A stretch of 64,000 nt of DNA from Saprospiraceae bacterium (GCA_019187225.1 JABAQQ010000013.1:124001-188000), one strand, 5' to 3'; positions 16,396 through 25,466 are shown, counted from the stretch's first letter. Translations and numbers: made by a program. The notes: a model not told the origin generated them from the letters alone.

Positions 16396-17757
16396 ATGTT
16401 TGAAAGTTTAAGTGACCGCTTAGAATCCGCATTTAAAGTCCTGAGCGGTAGCCACAAGATCACCGAACTCAACGTCGCAGAAAGCATCAAGGATATCCGC
16501 CGCGCGCTCGTGGCAGCCGACGTCAACTACAAGATAGCCAAAGAATTTACCGACAAAGTGCGCGACAAGGCGCTCGGCACGGAGAACGTGCTCAAAAGCG
16601 TCTCGCCCGGCCAGTTGATGGTCAAGATTGTCATGGACGAACTGACCGAACTCATGGGCGGACAATCGGTGGGCATCAACGTGAAAGGTGCGCCGGGCGT
16701 CGTGCTCGTGGCCGGCCTGCAAGGCTCCGGAAAAACGACCTTTTCCGGCAAACTCGCCAAATACCTCAAAGAGCAGCGCAAAATGAACCCGCTGCTCGTC
16801 GCGTGCGACGTATACCGCCCGGCGGCCATTGACCAGTTGACGGTGTTGGGCGACAGCATCAAGGTGCCGGTTTACAAAGAGGTGGAGAACAAAAATCCCA
16901 TCGAGATCGCCAAAAACGCCATTGCTTACGCCAAACAGCACCAGCACAACGTCATCATTGTGGACACCGCCGGCCGCCTTGCCGTGGATGAGGTGATGAT
17001 GGACGAGGTGACCGCCATCAAAGACGTACTGAATCCCACGGAAACGCTGTTCGTGGTAGACTCCATGACCGGTCAGGACGCCGTAAACACCGCCGAAGCC
17101 TTCAACACCCGCATCAATTTCGACGGTGTGGTACTGACCAAACTCGACGGCGACACCCGCGGCGGTGCGGCGCTCAGCATCAAGTACATCGTCGGCAAGC
17201 CCATCAAGTTCGTGTCGCAGGGCGAAAAATTGGACGCCCTCGACGTGTTCTACCCCGACCGTATGGCCCAACGCATCCTCGGCATGGGCGACATCGTGTC
17301 GCTGGTGGAAAAAGCGCAGATGGACTTCGACGAGGAAGAAGCCAAGCGGCTGGAGAAGCGAATGAAGCAAAACAAATTCGACTTCAACGACTTCCTCGGT
17401 CAGATGCAGATGATCAAAAAAATGGGCGACCTCAAATCGCTCATCGGTATGATACCGGGCGTAGGCAAGGCCCTGAAAGACGCGCCCATCGACGACAAAG
17501 CCCTGCACCGCGTGGAAGCCATTATTCAAAGCATGACGCCCAAAGAGCGCGCCAACCCCGAACTGCTCAACCTCTCGCGTAAAAAGCGCATCGCGCGCGG
17601 CTGCGGCCAATCGCTCGAACAGATCAATCTGTTCATCAAAAACTTCGACCAGATGCGCAAGATGATGCACCAGATGGCAAATTCGCCGATGGGTAAAATG
17701 GGCATGCCGCCCGGCCCAGGTGTGCCGAAAGGCGGGTTTGGAAAGATGAGGAGGTGA
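16396..17757 (+). CDS. ffh: Signal recognition particle GTPase Ffh
   Basis: A 453-residue SRP54 homologue that binds 4.5S RNA and signal sequences and, with FtsY, delivers nascent membrane proteins to the Sec translocon. The N domain (1-90) is followed by the GTPase domain with P-loop GLQGSGKTT (107-115), DTAGR, and TKLDGDTRGG. The M domain (about 325-440) is Met-rich and carries the RNA-binding helix motif SRKKRIARGCG. The Gly/Pro/Met-rich tail is normal. Cytoplasmic and membrane-associated. The gene appears monocistronic, with a heptamer array in front and a nonamer array behind. Confidence 0.97.
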   Translation: MFESLSDRLESAFKVLSGSHKITELNVAESIKDIRRALVAADVNYKIAKEFTDKVRDKALGTENVLKSVSPGQLMVKIVMDELTELMGGQSVGINVKGAPGVVLVAGLQGSGKTTFSGKLAKYLKEQRKMNPLLVACDVYRPAAIDQLTVLGDSIKVPVYKEVENKNPIEIAKNAIAYAKQHQHNVIIVDTAGRLAVDEVMMDEVTAIKDVLNPTETLFVVDSMTGQDAVNTAEAFNTRINFDGVVLTKLDGDTRGGAALSIKYIVGKPIKFVSQGEKLDALDVFYPDRMAQRILGMGDIVSLVEKAQMDFDEEEAKRLEKRMKQNKFDFNDFLGQMQMIKKMGDLKSLIGMIPGVGKALKDAPIDDKALHRVEAIIQSMTPKERANPELLNLSRKKRIARGCGQSLEQINLFIKNFDQMRKMMHQMANSPMGKMGMPPGPGVPKGGFGKMRR

Positions 17758-17760
17758 TAG

Positions 17761-17796
17761 GGGCATTTGGGGTATTGGGGTAATTTGAGTTATCGG
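17761..17796. repeat. Four-unit 9-bp array downstream of ffh
   Basis: Units GGGCATTTG, GGGTATTGG, GGTAATTTG, AGTTATCGG in 9-base phase, starting four bases after the ffh stop codon. The word resembles the array after gdhA at 14491. Confidence 0.75.
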
Positions 17797-17879
17797 AAAT
17801 AATTTTTGGGTTAAACATCGTTTGCCCAACCGATCGCATCTTGTTTGCGGTCTTTGTTGAAAACAAAATTTCCGAAACG

Positions 17880-18608
17880 ATGAAGCAATTTTACCTCCTT
17901 ACCGCATTCCTGCTCCTTGCTGCCGCGGCATTTTCCCAACAAAATCCGGAGTTGGGATTCGTGATCAAAGCCGGAACTTTCACCTTGCCGGACAATAAAA
18001 AATACGGGAACTCCGGCATCGGGAAAAGCATCCAACCCGGAGCCTCCTTTTCATTCGGCGTATTTGCTATGAAACAATGGGGCAAACACTTTGGCGCCTC
18101 TGCAGAAATGCTTTATAATTTTTCCGCTTACAAGATGCGTCATCAATACGACTACCGGGGGGCGGATGGTTACCAGTTCAATTCCAATACCGGAAAATAC
18201 TTTGACGTACAGAGTTTTATGTTCCCGCTGAAGATGCACTTTCGTTTTAAAAAGGACGGAAAGTTCTCTTTGTACACCGGAGCGACGCCCATCTTTCTTG
18301 TGGGATCCAATGTGCAGACATATTATGGGGATAATTCGGGTTATACCTACGCTATGAGAGAAAAAGACAGCGTTGTGCGGAAAGACGGCAGCGAGGGGAT
18401 CCAATTGTTTTTTACGGCAGGTGGGCAATACCGGATACACCCGAATACTTCGATCGGATTGGAATTCACCGGTGGCTTAAAGAGCAATAACATAGAACAA
18501 AATTCCTTCTACCTGGATTACGGAGGCTGCCTGGTAGGCGTTGAACCGATGTACACCTATTGGATAAAAAGCTTTGCCATTTCACTGCGACACAATATTT
18601 TGCGCTGA
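17880..18608 (+). CDS. Exported outer-membrane beta-barrel-like protein
   Basis: A 242-residue protein. Residues 1-19 are a signal peptide (MKQFYLLTAFLLLAAAAFSQ). The rest alternates polar and hydrophobic residues with many aromatic girdle residues (ASAEMLYNFSAYKM, KMHFRFKKDGKFSLYTGATPIF, SIGLEFTGGL) and ends in an aromatic/basic strand (FAISLRHNILR), as in PorT-like eight-stranded barrels of Bacteroidota. I chose the ATG at 17880 because it opens directly into the signal peptide; an upstream in-frame ATG at 17841 adds 13 unlikely residues. Location: outer membrane. Specific function unknown. Confidence 0.7.
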   Translation: MKQFYLLTAFLLLAAAAFSQQNPELGFVIKAGTFTLPDNKKYGNSGIGKSIQPGASFSFGVFAMKQWGKHFGASAEMLYNFSAYKMRHQYDYRGADGYQFNSNTGKYFDVQSFMFPLKMHFRFKKDGKFSLYTGATPIFLVGSNVQTYYGDNSGYTYAMREKDSVVRKDGSEGIQLFFTAGGQYRIHPNTSIGLEFTGGLKSNNIEQNSFYLDYGGCLVGVEPMYTYWIKSFAISLRHNILR

Positions 18609-18617
18609 CATTCCGGT

Positions 18618-19973
18618 TCAGACAAAACTCAAGCCCGAATTCAGCACCCCGGCGGTGCGGTCGCGCACGCGCGGGTCGGCCGTGTTGGCAACGACGGTCT
18701 CGAATACTTCGCGTTCGTTGATCTGTTGAAGCGCGCTCAAGGTGTTGAGCCGGCGTTGAGTGGCCACACGCGACATGGCATCGGCCACAATCCGGCTCAT
18801 GCCGCCACTGCCCTGATTGATGGCCAGCGCGATCACAATGGTCATGGCCGCCTCCGAAGTCAGGATGTCGCTCAGACGTGGTATACCGATGTTAATACCG
18901 CCGACGCTGACGTTGAGTTTGTAATTCAGAGCGGGTTGCACGTAGAGTTCGTTGGCCATGCGCAACTGCTCGCGCACCAGAGAGGGTTCAAAACCCGCCT
19001 GAATAAAGGCCCCGTAAAGCGGCACGTTTCGCTGAATGTAGAGCCAGGCATCGTCGCCGCTTCTTTTGTAGCCATTGTCGTCGAGTACTGAGACGACGGC
19101 ATACTTTCCGGAGCCTTCCGTGTCAATGCCTACCCGTTTGAATATTTGCTGGAATGCCACCGGCGCGTTGGCTTCCATGCTGGCCAAAACGCGGTTGAGG
19201 CTTGCCCCCACCGCCGCCGCTCCGGTAAACTGGATAAAACCGTAGGAAAAGATCGCCTTGTCGTAACTGTTGATGGCGTCGAAACTACCTTCGTGCGTCG
19301 AGACGTATTGCAGGGCTTTTGCCTGACTCCATGTCAAACCAACGGATTGTATGGTCGCCATATCCAGTTCGATATGCGACTGACCGGCGTACATGATTCC
19401 GTGCGGATACACCATGTGAGCGGAATTGGTCAGATTGTCTCGCAGGTTGGCAATCACCTGTCCGCCACCTGGCAATGGTACCGTGAGAAAATAGCGGTTA
19501 AAACCAAGCTCTTGCCGCAGCTCCACCCGGAATTGCCGCCGGGCATCCAGATAAGTGCCACCAGTGTAAACGGGTGGCGGCTGAACGGGTGGCGGCTGAA
19601 CCGGGGCCGGCGTCCCCGAACCCTGTCCGCGCACCTTCAGTATCTGACCGACACTCAGGTTATTGGACGTCAGTCCATTGAACGATTTGATCTCGTCCAC
19701 CGTCATGCCGAATTTTCTGGCGATGCCGTACAGGGTATCGCCCGCGACCACCCGGTATGTTGCGGAAGAGCCTTGAGCAGAAGGTGTTGGAGTATAGGTG
19801 GGAGGCGTATAAGTTCCCGTATCCTTCACCCGGACCTGAAGGGTCTGCCCAATACTCAAATTATTGGAAACCAAACCGTTGAGACTTTTGAGGTCATCAA
19901 CGGTCATGCCGAATTTTTTGGCAATGCCAAACAGCGTATCGCCTTTGACGACTTTGTAAGCAGAGAGAGCCAT
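18618..19973 (-). CDS. Two-LysM protein with lysozyme-like C-terminal region, no signal peptide
   Basis: A 451-residue protein starting directly with a LysM module (residues 4-48, YKVVKGDTLFGIAKKFGMTVDDLKSLNGL), then a Pro/Thr linker, a second LysM (about 73-117, YRVVAGDTLYGIARKFGMTVDEIKSFNGL), a PPPVQPPPV linker, and a large C-terminal domain (about 145-451). In that domain, STHEGSFDAINSYDKAIFSYGFIQFTG looks like the Glu-containing active-site stretch of lysozyme-like or phage-type muramidases. LysM binds peptidoglycan, yet no signal peptide is visible, so it may leave by another route such as a contractile injection apparatus or lysis, or act inside. It lies six bases after holA and probably belongs to the topA-holA transcript. 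Function inferred only. Confidence 0.7.
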   Translation of the reverse strand: MALSAYKVVKGDTLFGIAKKFGMTVDDLKSLNGLVSNNLSIGQTLQVRVKDTGTYTPPTYTPTPSAQGSSATYRVVAGDTLYGIARKFGMTVDEIKSFNGLTSNNLSVGQILKVRGQGSGTPAPVQPPPVQPPPVYTGGTYLDARRQFRVELRQELGFNRYFLTVPLPGGGQVIANLRDNLTNSAHMVYPHGIMYAGQSHIELDMATIQSVGLTWSQAKALQYVSTHEGSFDAINSYDKAIFSYGFIQFTGAAAVGASLNRVLASMEANAPVAFQQIFKRVGIDTEGSGKYAVVSVLDDNGYKRSGDDAWLYIQRNVPLYGAFIQAGFEPSLVREQLRMANELYVQPALNYKLNVSVGGINIGIPRLSDILTSEAAMTIVIALAINQGSGGMSRIVADAMSRVATQRRLNTLSALQQINEREVFETVVANTADPRVRDRTAGVLNSGLSFV

Positions 19974-19979
19974 TTGATT

Positions 19980-20990
19980 TCAATTCAAGATTTTCCAAAA
20001 CAACTCCTTCATCAACTCTTCATCACCCGTATTTGTTGTGTCGGTGTTCACACCTTTTGAGCGGAGGTCGTATTCTTTCAACAGGGAAATGACGCGGATG
20101 GTTTGCGCCGGGGTATAATTGTTCGCTGCGACCTTGTATTCCTTTAAAAACCAATCGGACCGCAGGTCGAGCGCCTTTAAAATTTCCGCGTCCGGACTGC
20201 CCTTCAGTGAATGCAGCATATACACTTTTGAAAAATAGGCGAACAGGCTGCTGATGGTGACGATGAGCGGGTTTTTTCGGATGTTGGCGGCAAAGTGTTC
20301 GCGGATGCGGGCGATTTTGGGCTGGTCGCGCGTGGCGAATGCTTTTTGCAATTCGAATACGTTGTAGTCTTTGCTGATGCCGACGTATTCCTGCACATGG
20401 GCGGGCGTCACGGCTGTTCCGGCAGGAAGGTTGAGGATGAGTTTGTCGAGTTCGTTGGCGATTTTGGCGAGGTCGGCGCCGAGGTATTCGGCCAGCAAAG
20501 CGGCAGCAGCGGATTCCACCGTCAGCTTTTTCGATTTGCAATACCCCGCGATCCAGTCGGGCACCTGGTTGTCATAGAGTTTTTTACTTTCAAACAACAG
20601 GACGTTTTTCCCCTGGAGGGCCTTCCCCAATTTCGTCCGCATATCCACCTTTTTGTGTTTGTGGCACACCACGAACACGGTAGAAAGCATGGGGTTCTCC
20701 ATATAAGAAGCCAGCTCTGTCAGTCCTTTCATTTCCTGGGCTTCGCGCAGGATGACGACCTGCCGCTCGCTCATCATCGGGTAGCGGCGCAGGTAGTCGA
20801 GCAGGGTGAGGTGGTCCACGTCCTTTCCGTAAAGAACGCTTTGGTTGAACCCTTTTTCGGCTTCAGACAGGACGTTGGTCTCAATGGCGGTTTCGATCTG
20901 GTCAATAAAATAGGGTTCCTCGCCGTGGAGGAAATAAACCGGCTGGAAGCGTCGGGCATGGATGTCGCGTAGGATTTCGTCGAAGGTCAT
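19980..20990 (-). CDS. holA: DNA polymerase III, delta subunit
   Basis: A 336-residue clamp-loader subunit that opens the beta sliding clamp. It has the N-terminal LRDIHARRFQPVYFLHGEEPYFIDQI motif of HolA, a degenerate AAA+ domain without Walker A, and the C-terminal collar region (LRSDWFLKEYKVAANNYTP). Length is typical. I chose the ATG at 20988-20990 (MTFDEILRD), four bases after the topA stop; a start at 21011 would overlap topA and add seven residues. Cytoplasmic replisome component. It is the middle gene of topA-holA-LysM. Confidence 0.92.
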   Translation of the reverse strand: MTFDEILRDIHARRFQPVYFLHGEEPYFIDQIETAIETNVLSEAEKGFNQSVLYGKDVDHLTLLDYLRRYPMMSERQVVILREAQEMKGLTELASYMENPMLSTVFVVCHKHKKVDMRTKLGKALQGKNVLLFESKKLYDNQVPDWIAGYCKSKKLTVESAAAALLAEYLGADLAKIANELDKLILNLPAGTAVTPAHVQEYVGISKDYNVFELQKAFATRDQPKIARIREHFAANIRKNPLIVTISSLFAYFSKVYMLHSLKGSPDAEILKALDLRSDWFLKEYKVAANNYTPAQTIRVISLLKEYDLRSKGVNTDTTNTGDEELMKELFWKILN

Positions 20991-20994
20991 TGCT

Positions 20995-23544
20995 TCACTT
21001 CTTCTTTCCACTCGATTTCAATGTGGATTTCTTCTCGAACGCTCCCGGTATCTCCTTCTCGATCATCGCCTTCACATCGGCCAGCGAGAGCGCACGCGCC
21101 TGATCAGCGGTCATTTTGCCGCCGTCCACCCGAGGCAGGTTGATGATGGCCTTGCCGAACTTGATGAACGGTCCCCAGCGCCCGTTCTCGACGCTGATGT
21201 TCTCTTCGGGCCAGTGGTGGATGTAGCGGTTGGCTTCTTTTTCGATTTTCTGATGGATCAGTTCGATGGCCTGTTGCTCAGTGAGATGGTCGAAATTGAC
21301 CCGTGCCGGCACGTTGACGTACAGATCGGCCCATTTGATGAAAGGCCCGAAGCGTCCTTTGCCTTTGGTGATCGGCTGGCCCTCGAAATAGCCGACGGGT
21401 TTGTCGGCCTGCTTTTTGGCCTGCACCAGTTCGACCGCGCGCTCGAACGTGATGTCGAAGGGGTCTTCACCTTTGGGGAGGGAGACAAAAGCGCTGCCGA
21501 ATTTGACATAGGGGCCAAAACGTCCGGCGTTGACTTCCAGGGCTTCGCCTTCGTATTCGCCGAGTGTACGCGGCAATTGAAAACTTTCGAGCGCCTCAGC
21601 GAGTGTTACCGTCTCGATATTTTTTCCGGGACGGAGATTGGCGTAGCGGGGTTTTTCTTTTTTGTCGAGCTCTTCGCCGGTGCCGATCTGAATGACGGGT
21701 TTGCCGAGTTTGCTCATGCGCACGAGTACGGTGCGGCCCGTTTCCGGATCGGCGCCGAGGATGCGTTCGCCCTGGGCGCGTTCGGCTTCTTTCAGCGTCT
21801 TTTCCACGTCCTGGTGGAAAGGTTTGTAGAAGCGGTCAATCATACGCGGCCATTCGATCTTGCCGTCGGCGATGTCGTCGAACTGCCGCTCCACGCCGGC
21901 TGTGAACCCGTAGTCCATGATCTTGTCGAAATGTCCTTCGAGGAAATCGCAGACGATCATACCCATATCGGTCGGATACAACACGTTCTTGGTCGCGCCG
22001 CTGATCTCTTTTCCCTTCGATTTGGCTATCTCATTGTTTTTCAGCGTCAGAATCTGAAAAACGCGTTCCTCTCCCTGCCGGCTGTCTTTGACGACATAGC
22101 CGCGATTTTCCTCCATGATCTTGGAGATGGTGGGAGCGTAAGTGGAAGGCCGGCCGATACCGAGTTCTTCCAGTTTTTTCACCAGGCCGGCTTCCGTGAA
22201 GCGGGCGGGCGGGCGGGTGAAGCGCTCGGTGGCGGTCATGTCGTCCAGATCCAGTTTTTGGCCTTTCGCCAGGGGTGGCAGGATACCTGCCGTTTCTTCG
22301 TCTTCTTCGTCCGTGCCTTCTAAGTATACTTTCAAAAAACCGTCGAACTTCAACACTTCTCCTTCCGCCACTAAGTTGGCGCCCGGTTGTGTGCTGATGG
22401 CGATATCCACCGTCGTTTTTTCCAGTTCGGCGTCGGCCATTTGCGAGGCCATGGCGCGTTTCCAGATGAGTTCGTAGAGGCGTTGTTCGTCGCGGTTGGG
22501 GCTGATGTTCTGGCGCTCCACGTAAGTCGGGCGGATGGCTTCATGGGCTTCCTGGGCCGATTCGTTTTTGGTTTTGTACTGGCGGCGGTGGTGGTAGCGT
22601 TGACCAAATTGTTTTACCACTTCGTCGCCGAGTGCTTGCAGGGCCGTTTCCGAAAGATTGGTGGAGTCGGTACGCATATAGGTAATAAAGCCCTGTTCGT
22701 AAAGTTTTTGGGCGACCGACATGGTGCGGTTGACTGAAAAGCTGAGTTTGCGGCTGGCTTCCTGTTGCAGGGTCGAGGTCGTGAATGGCGGCGCGGGTTT
22801 GCGGCGCGTGGGTTTCACTTCGATATTCCCGACCGTGTAATTCGCGCCGATACATTTTTTCAAAAAAGCCTCAGCGCCCGCAGCGTCGTCGAAGCGGGTG
22901 GGGCTTTCGGCTTTGAAGGTCACCAATTTGCCCTGTGCGTTTTTGGCAAAAAACTGGGCAACGATCTTGAAAAAAGGCGTGATTTTGAAATGTTGTATTT
23001 CGCGTTCGCGTTCCACGATGAGTTTGACGGCAACCGACTGAACGCGCCCGGCGGAGAGTTGGCCCTTCACTTTTTTCCACAAAAGGCCGCTGAGTTCCCA
23101 GCCCACCAGCCGGTCGAGCACCCGGCGGGCCTGCTGGGCGTTCACGACGTTCATGTTCACCGTGCGCGGATTCTGCACCGCTTTTTGAATGGCCGGTTTG
23201 GTGATCTCGTGGAAGACGATGCGCTTCGTCTTGCTGGCGTCGAGGCCGAGCACTTCCGCGAGGTGCCAGGAAATAGCTTCCCCTTCGCGGTCTTCGTCAG
23301 TCGCAAGCCAGACTTCGGCGGATTTACTCGCCGCTTCCTTCAATTCTTTAACAGTCTTATACTTATCCGTCGGGATCACGTATTTGGGACGGTAGTTGTT
23401 TTCTACGTCCACTCCCAGGTCATTGCCTTTTTCCAGGTCGCGGATATGACCGTAGGAAGACTTGACGCTGAAGTCGTCGCCTAAGTATTTTTCGATTGTT
23501 TTTGCTTTCGCTGGCGACTCGACGATGAGAAGTTTTTTTGCCAT
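20995..23544 (-). CDS. topA: DNA topoisomerase I
   Basis: An 849-residue type IA topoisomerase that relaxes negative supercoils by cutting one strand. The N-terminal Toprim domain opens with KKLLIVESPAKAKTIEKYLG and holds the metal-binding ATDEDREGEA (Asp83, Asp85, Glu87). The active-site tyrosine is Tyr289 in FITYMRTDSTN. The C-terminus lacks Cys4 zinc fingers and instead has three GRFGPxxKxG repeats (about residues 665-820), the form usual in Bacteroidota. I chose the ATG at 23542-23544 because MAKKLLIVES is the conserved start. It is first in an operon with holA and a LysM gene, and a nonamer array lies directly upstream. Confidence 0.96.
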   Translation of the reverse strand: MAKKLLIVESPAKAKTIEKYLGDDFSVKSSYGHIRDLEKGNDLGVDVENNYRPKYVIPTDKYKTVKELKEAASKSAEVWLATDEDREGEAISWHLAEVLGLDASKTKRIVFHEITKPAIQKAVQNPRTVNMNVVNAQQARRVLDRLVGWELSGLLWKKVKGQLSAGRVQSVAVKLIVEREREIQHFKITPFFKIVAQFFAKNAQGKLVTFKAESPTRFDDAAGAEAFLKKCIGANYTVGNIEVKPTRRKPAPPFTTSTLQQEASRKLSFSVNRTMSVAQKLYEQGFITYMRTDSTNLSETALQALGDEVVKQFGQRYHHRRQYKTKNESAQEAHEAIRPTYVERQNISPNRDEQRLYELIWKRAMASQMADAELEKTTVDIAISTQPGANLVAEGEVLKFDGFLKVYLEGTDEEDEETAGILPPLAKGQKLDLDDMTATERFTRPPARFTEAGLVKKLEELGIGRPSTYAPTISKIMEENRGYVVKDSRQGEERVFQILTLKNNEIAKSKGKEISGATKNVLYPTDMGMIVCDFLEGHFDKIMDYGFTAGVERQFDDIADGKIEWPRMIDRFYKPFHQDVEKTLKEAERAQGERILGADPETGRTVLVRMSKLGKPVIQIGTGEELDKKEKPRYANLRPGKNIETVTLAEALESFQLPRTLGEYEGEALEVNAGRFGPYVKFGSAFVSLPKGEDPFDITFERAVELVQAKKQADKPVGYFEGQPITKGKGRFGPFIKWADLYVNVPARVNFDHLTEQQAIELIHQKIEKEANRYIHHWPEENISVENGRWGPFIKFGKAIINLPRVDGGKMTADQARALSLADVKAMIEKEIPGAFEKKSTLKSSGKKK

Positions 23545-23570
23545 GTTCTGAAGTGTCATTGAGGTCTTTA

Positions 23571-23642
23571 AAAGTCATTAGGGTCATTAGGGTCATTACT
23601 TCAATTACTCTTAATGACTCCAATGACTCTTATTACCCTTCG
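23571..23642. repeat. Eight-unit 9-bp array upstream of topA
   Basis: Units in exact 9-base phase: AAAGTCATT, AGGGTCATT, AGGGTCATT, ACTTCAATT, ACTCTTAAT, GACTCCAAT, GACTCTTAT, TACCCTTCG. The first three and the GACTCCAAT/GACTCTTAT units are complementary versions of one word, so the array can fold on itself. It begins 27 bases before the chosen topA start. Confidence 0.9.
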
Positions 23643-23795
23643 TTCCCGGCGGCAAAAGTAATCGGATTTTGCACTTTGTCTCAAAATGTGCGGAAACGTC
23701 TCTTCCCCAGGGCGGTTCGGACGGCAAGCAAAAACACGGTAAACTGCTCTTAACCGCCTGCAGCGGTCATTGTGTTCACCTTACCTTGTGGCGGC

Positions 23796-24347
23796 TTACT
23801 TATTGCCTTTATTGCCGGTGGTATCCCTTTTCCGCGTTTCTTCCCTGATCACTTTGCCTTGTTTTTTCTCTTCTTCAAATTCCTTTTTGCGCTTTTCGCG
23901 ATAATATTTGGCTAATTCCCTGATTTCGATGGATTTGCCGTTCAATTTGCGGTGATAAGCGAGAATGAGGAAATCGGCCATGTCGTCGGGAAAAGTGACA
24001 CCTGCGCTGCGGAGATAATGGGACAGACGCGAGCCACCGTAAAAGCCCCAGTTCAGGATCATCCATTGTCCCAGGCGGCGGTGCAGAGCAAGGCATACGC
24101 TGTCCTCCGGTATGACTTTTATCTTTGCCTGTGATTCCGGGGAAATGATCTTATCCAACTGAAGCATGGCGTCATCGAGGTTTTTGGGGATATAGACGTT
24201 GTTCAGTTTTTCCTTTTTGATGCGCTCCTGATATTGTTTTTCAAATTCTTTTTCGTCGCTGGGAGGGCCTTCGTGTTGCGCAGCGGAGGGCATAACAAAT
24301 GTCACGATCAGGAAAAGGGTAAAAACAAAGCCGTTTTTGAGTTTCAT
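23796..24347 (-). CDS. Exported DUF6794-like protein
   Basis: A 183-residue protein with a signal peptide (about 1-23, ending PSAAQ). The core NVYIPKNLDDAMLQLDKIISPE and WMILNWGFYGGSRLSHYLRSAGVTFPDDMADFLILAYHRKLNG matches the DUF6794 pattern found in Bacteroidota, of unknown function. A highly charged Lys/Glu/Arg tail follows (about 145-183). Likely periplasmic. It is divergent from the small membrane-protein gene at 24520, with a heptamer array in the shared spacer. Confidence 0.7.
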   Translation of the reverse strand: MKLKNGFVFTLFLIVTFVMPSAAQHEGPPSDEKEFEKQYQERIKKEKLNNVYIPKNLDDAMLQLDKIISPESQAKIKVIPEDSVCLALHRRLGQWMILNWGFYGGSRLSHYLRSAGVTFPDDMADFLILAYHRKLNGKSIEIRELAKYYREKRKKEFEEEKKQGKVIREETRKRDTTGNKGNK

Positions 24348-24387
24348 TACTGAATAAATTTGTGAGAAGCCGGATATTTGATGAAAA

Positions 24388-24520
24388 TTTGACTGTTGGA
24401 CTTTGGACGTTGGACTGTTTCACATTGGTTGCCAGACCGCGGACTTTGAAAAACATCTTTGACATCCAAGGTCCAACATCAAGCAGTCCAACGTCCAACA
24501 ATCCAAAGTCAAATAATCCA
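24388..24520. repeat. Split heptamer array in a divergent spacer
   Basis: Left half 24388-24415: TTTGACT, GTTGGAC, TTTGGAC, GTTGGAC. Right half about 24470-24518 is the complement, with words GTCCAAC, AACGTCC, AATCCAAA, GTCAAAT. TGGACGTTGGACTG (24404-24417) pairs perfectly with 24484-24497, and pairing continues outward with a few mismatches to give arms of about 30 bases around a 66-base loop. Confidence 0.85.
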
Positions 24521-24795
24521 TGAATCTTCGTTGGTCCTTACTGGAAATTTTTCTGCTGGAAATCGTCGTCTGGCTGGGGATTTGGTTGTTCAATGATTAC
24601 CTGGCGACGCTCTTAACGCTCATCATTGGCGCTATCGTATTGGCAGTGCTGCTCATAGCACTTATCGCTGAGGCCATTGAACGCTCGAAAGTGCCGAGGA
24701 AATACTTTTACATAATGGTTTTGAGCATCGCGGCGCCCATAGTTGCCGCGGCCTTGTACTTATCCATTTTTGGAGGTTTGAATTTTTTGCGTTGA
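24520..24795 (+). CDS. Small three-helix membrane protein
   Basis: A 91-residue hydrophobic protein with three predicted membrane segments (about 7-26, 29-52, 63-88) and a short basic loop ERSKVPRKY between the second and third. No motif recognised. The start ATG lies at the right edge of the heptamer array. It converges with the asparaginase-like gene seven bases downstream. Confidence 0.6.
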   Translation: MNLRWSLLEIFLLEIVVWLGIWLFNDYLATLLTLIIGAIVLAVLLIALIAEAIERSKVPRKYFYIMVLSIAAPIVAAALYLSIFGGLNFLR

Positions 24796-24802
24796 CCGCA
24801 AT

Positions 24803-25324
24803 TTAAACGGCCGCTTCAATCGCCTCGTTTTCATTGTGCAATTCTTCAAAATTCCCTGTTTGTTTGTTTTTGCGCACATTGTTCCAAAGAAAATAGCGCC
24901 CGTTCATCACGACATACACACCCGGCGGCAAGACCTGCACAAAAGCCAATGCGCTGCCTAAGTTAAAAAAGCCGTCTGATGAAGTGCCAAAAGCGTAAGG
25001 TATCATGGCGCCGGTGAGCACGATGGTTTTGTTGCTGATGTTGGATTCGGCGAGTAAGCGGGCGGTTTCCACCATTCGGTCGGTGCCATGAGTGAGCAGG
25101 ATACGTTGAGCGGGTGTTTTGGAGCAGTTGTAAACGATAATGGCGCGGTCTTCATCGCGCATTTCCAGCGAATCCACCATCATCAGGGTTTTGATATCAA
25201 TGTCCACTTCGCAGCGTCCGCGCTCGAACATTTCCATAAGGTGTGTGTCTTTGAAATAGAGTTCGCCGGTGAGATAATTGTACTCTTTGTCGAATGTGCC
25301 TCCGGTGACAAATACCTGGATCAT
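24803..25324 (-). CDS. Single-domain asparaginase-like protein
   Basis: A 173-residue protein matching only the N-terminal domain of L-asparaginase I/II. It has the first catalytic motif TGGTFDK (Thr about residue 9) and the second motif LLTHGTDRMVETA (Thr and Asp), plus LTGAMIPYAFGTSSDGFFNLG. Classic enzymes are about 330 residues and place their subunit contacts and part of the active site in the C-terminal domain, which is absent. Similar short forms occur in other Bacteroidota, so it is more likely a distinct subfamily than a broken gene. Substrate unknown. Cytoplasmic, no signal peptide. Confidence 0.75.
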   Translation of the reverse strand: MIQVFVTGGTFDKEYNYLTGELYFKDTHLMEMFERGRCEVDIDIKTLMMVDSLEMRDEDRAIIVYNCSKTPAQRILLTHGTDRMVETARLLAESNISNKTIVLTGAMIPYAFGTSSDGFFNLGSALAFVQVLPPGVYVVMNGRYFLWNNVRKNKQTGNFEELHNENEAIEAAV

Positions 25325-25326
25325 AG

Positions 25327-25361
25327 TTGGTTAGTGGTTATTAGTTATTGGTTACCGGTTG
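25327..25361. repeat. Five-unit heptamer array upstream of asparaginase-like gene
   Basis: Units TTGGTTA, GTGGTTA, TTAGTTA, TTGGTTA, CCGGTTG in 7-base phase, starting two bases upstream of the start codon of the minus-strand gene. Confidence 0.8.
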
Positions 25362-25435
25362 TTTTGCAGGGCAAAGGAATGAGTTTTTTGAAGAAAAAAA
25401 CGATGAACGATGAACGAACAACCGGGAACGTCTTT

Positions 25436-25443
25436 TACCTTCG
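25436..25443 (+). promoter_or_regulatory. Possible -7 box TACCTTCG
   Basis: TACCTTCG differs from TAnnTTTG by one base and lies 24 bases before the start of a 54-codon gene. The same octamer precedes the acylase gene at 25971. No -33 TTG is evident. Confidence 0.3.
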
Positions 25444-25466
25444 CCGCATAAAAAACGGACAGCACA

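Noticed and set aside
16420..17829. 469-codon minus-strand frame across ffh
   Set aside because: Antisense to a fully conserved SRP GTPase; His/Val-rich composition typical of a shadow frame.
20962..22323. 453-codon plus-strand frame across topA
   Set aside because: Antisense to topoisomerase I, Phe-rich shadow composition, no domain.
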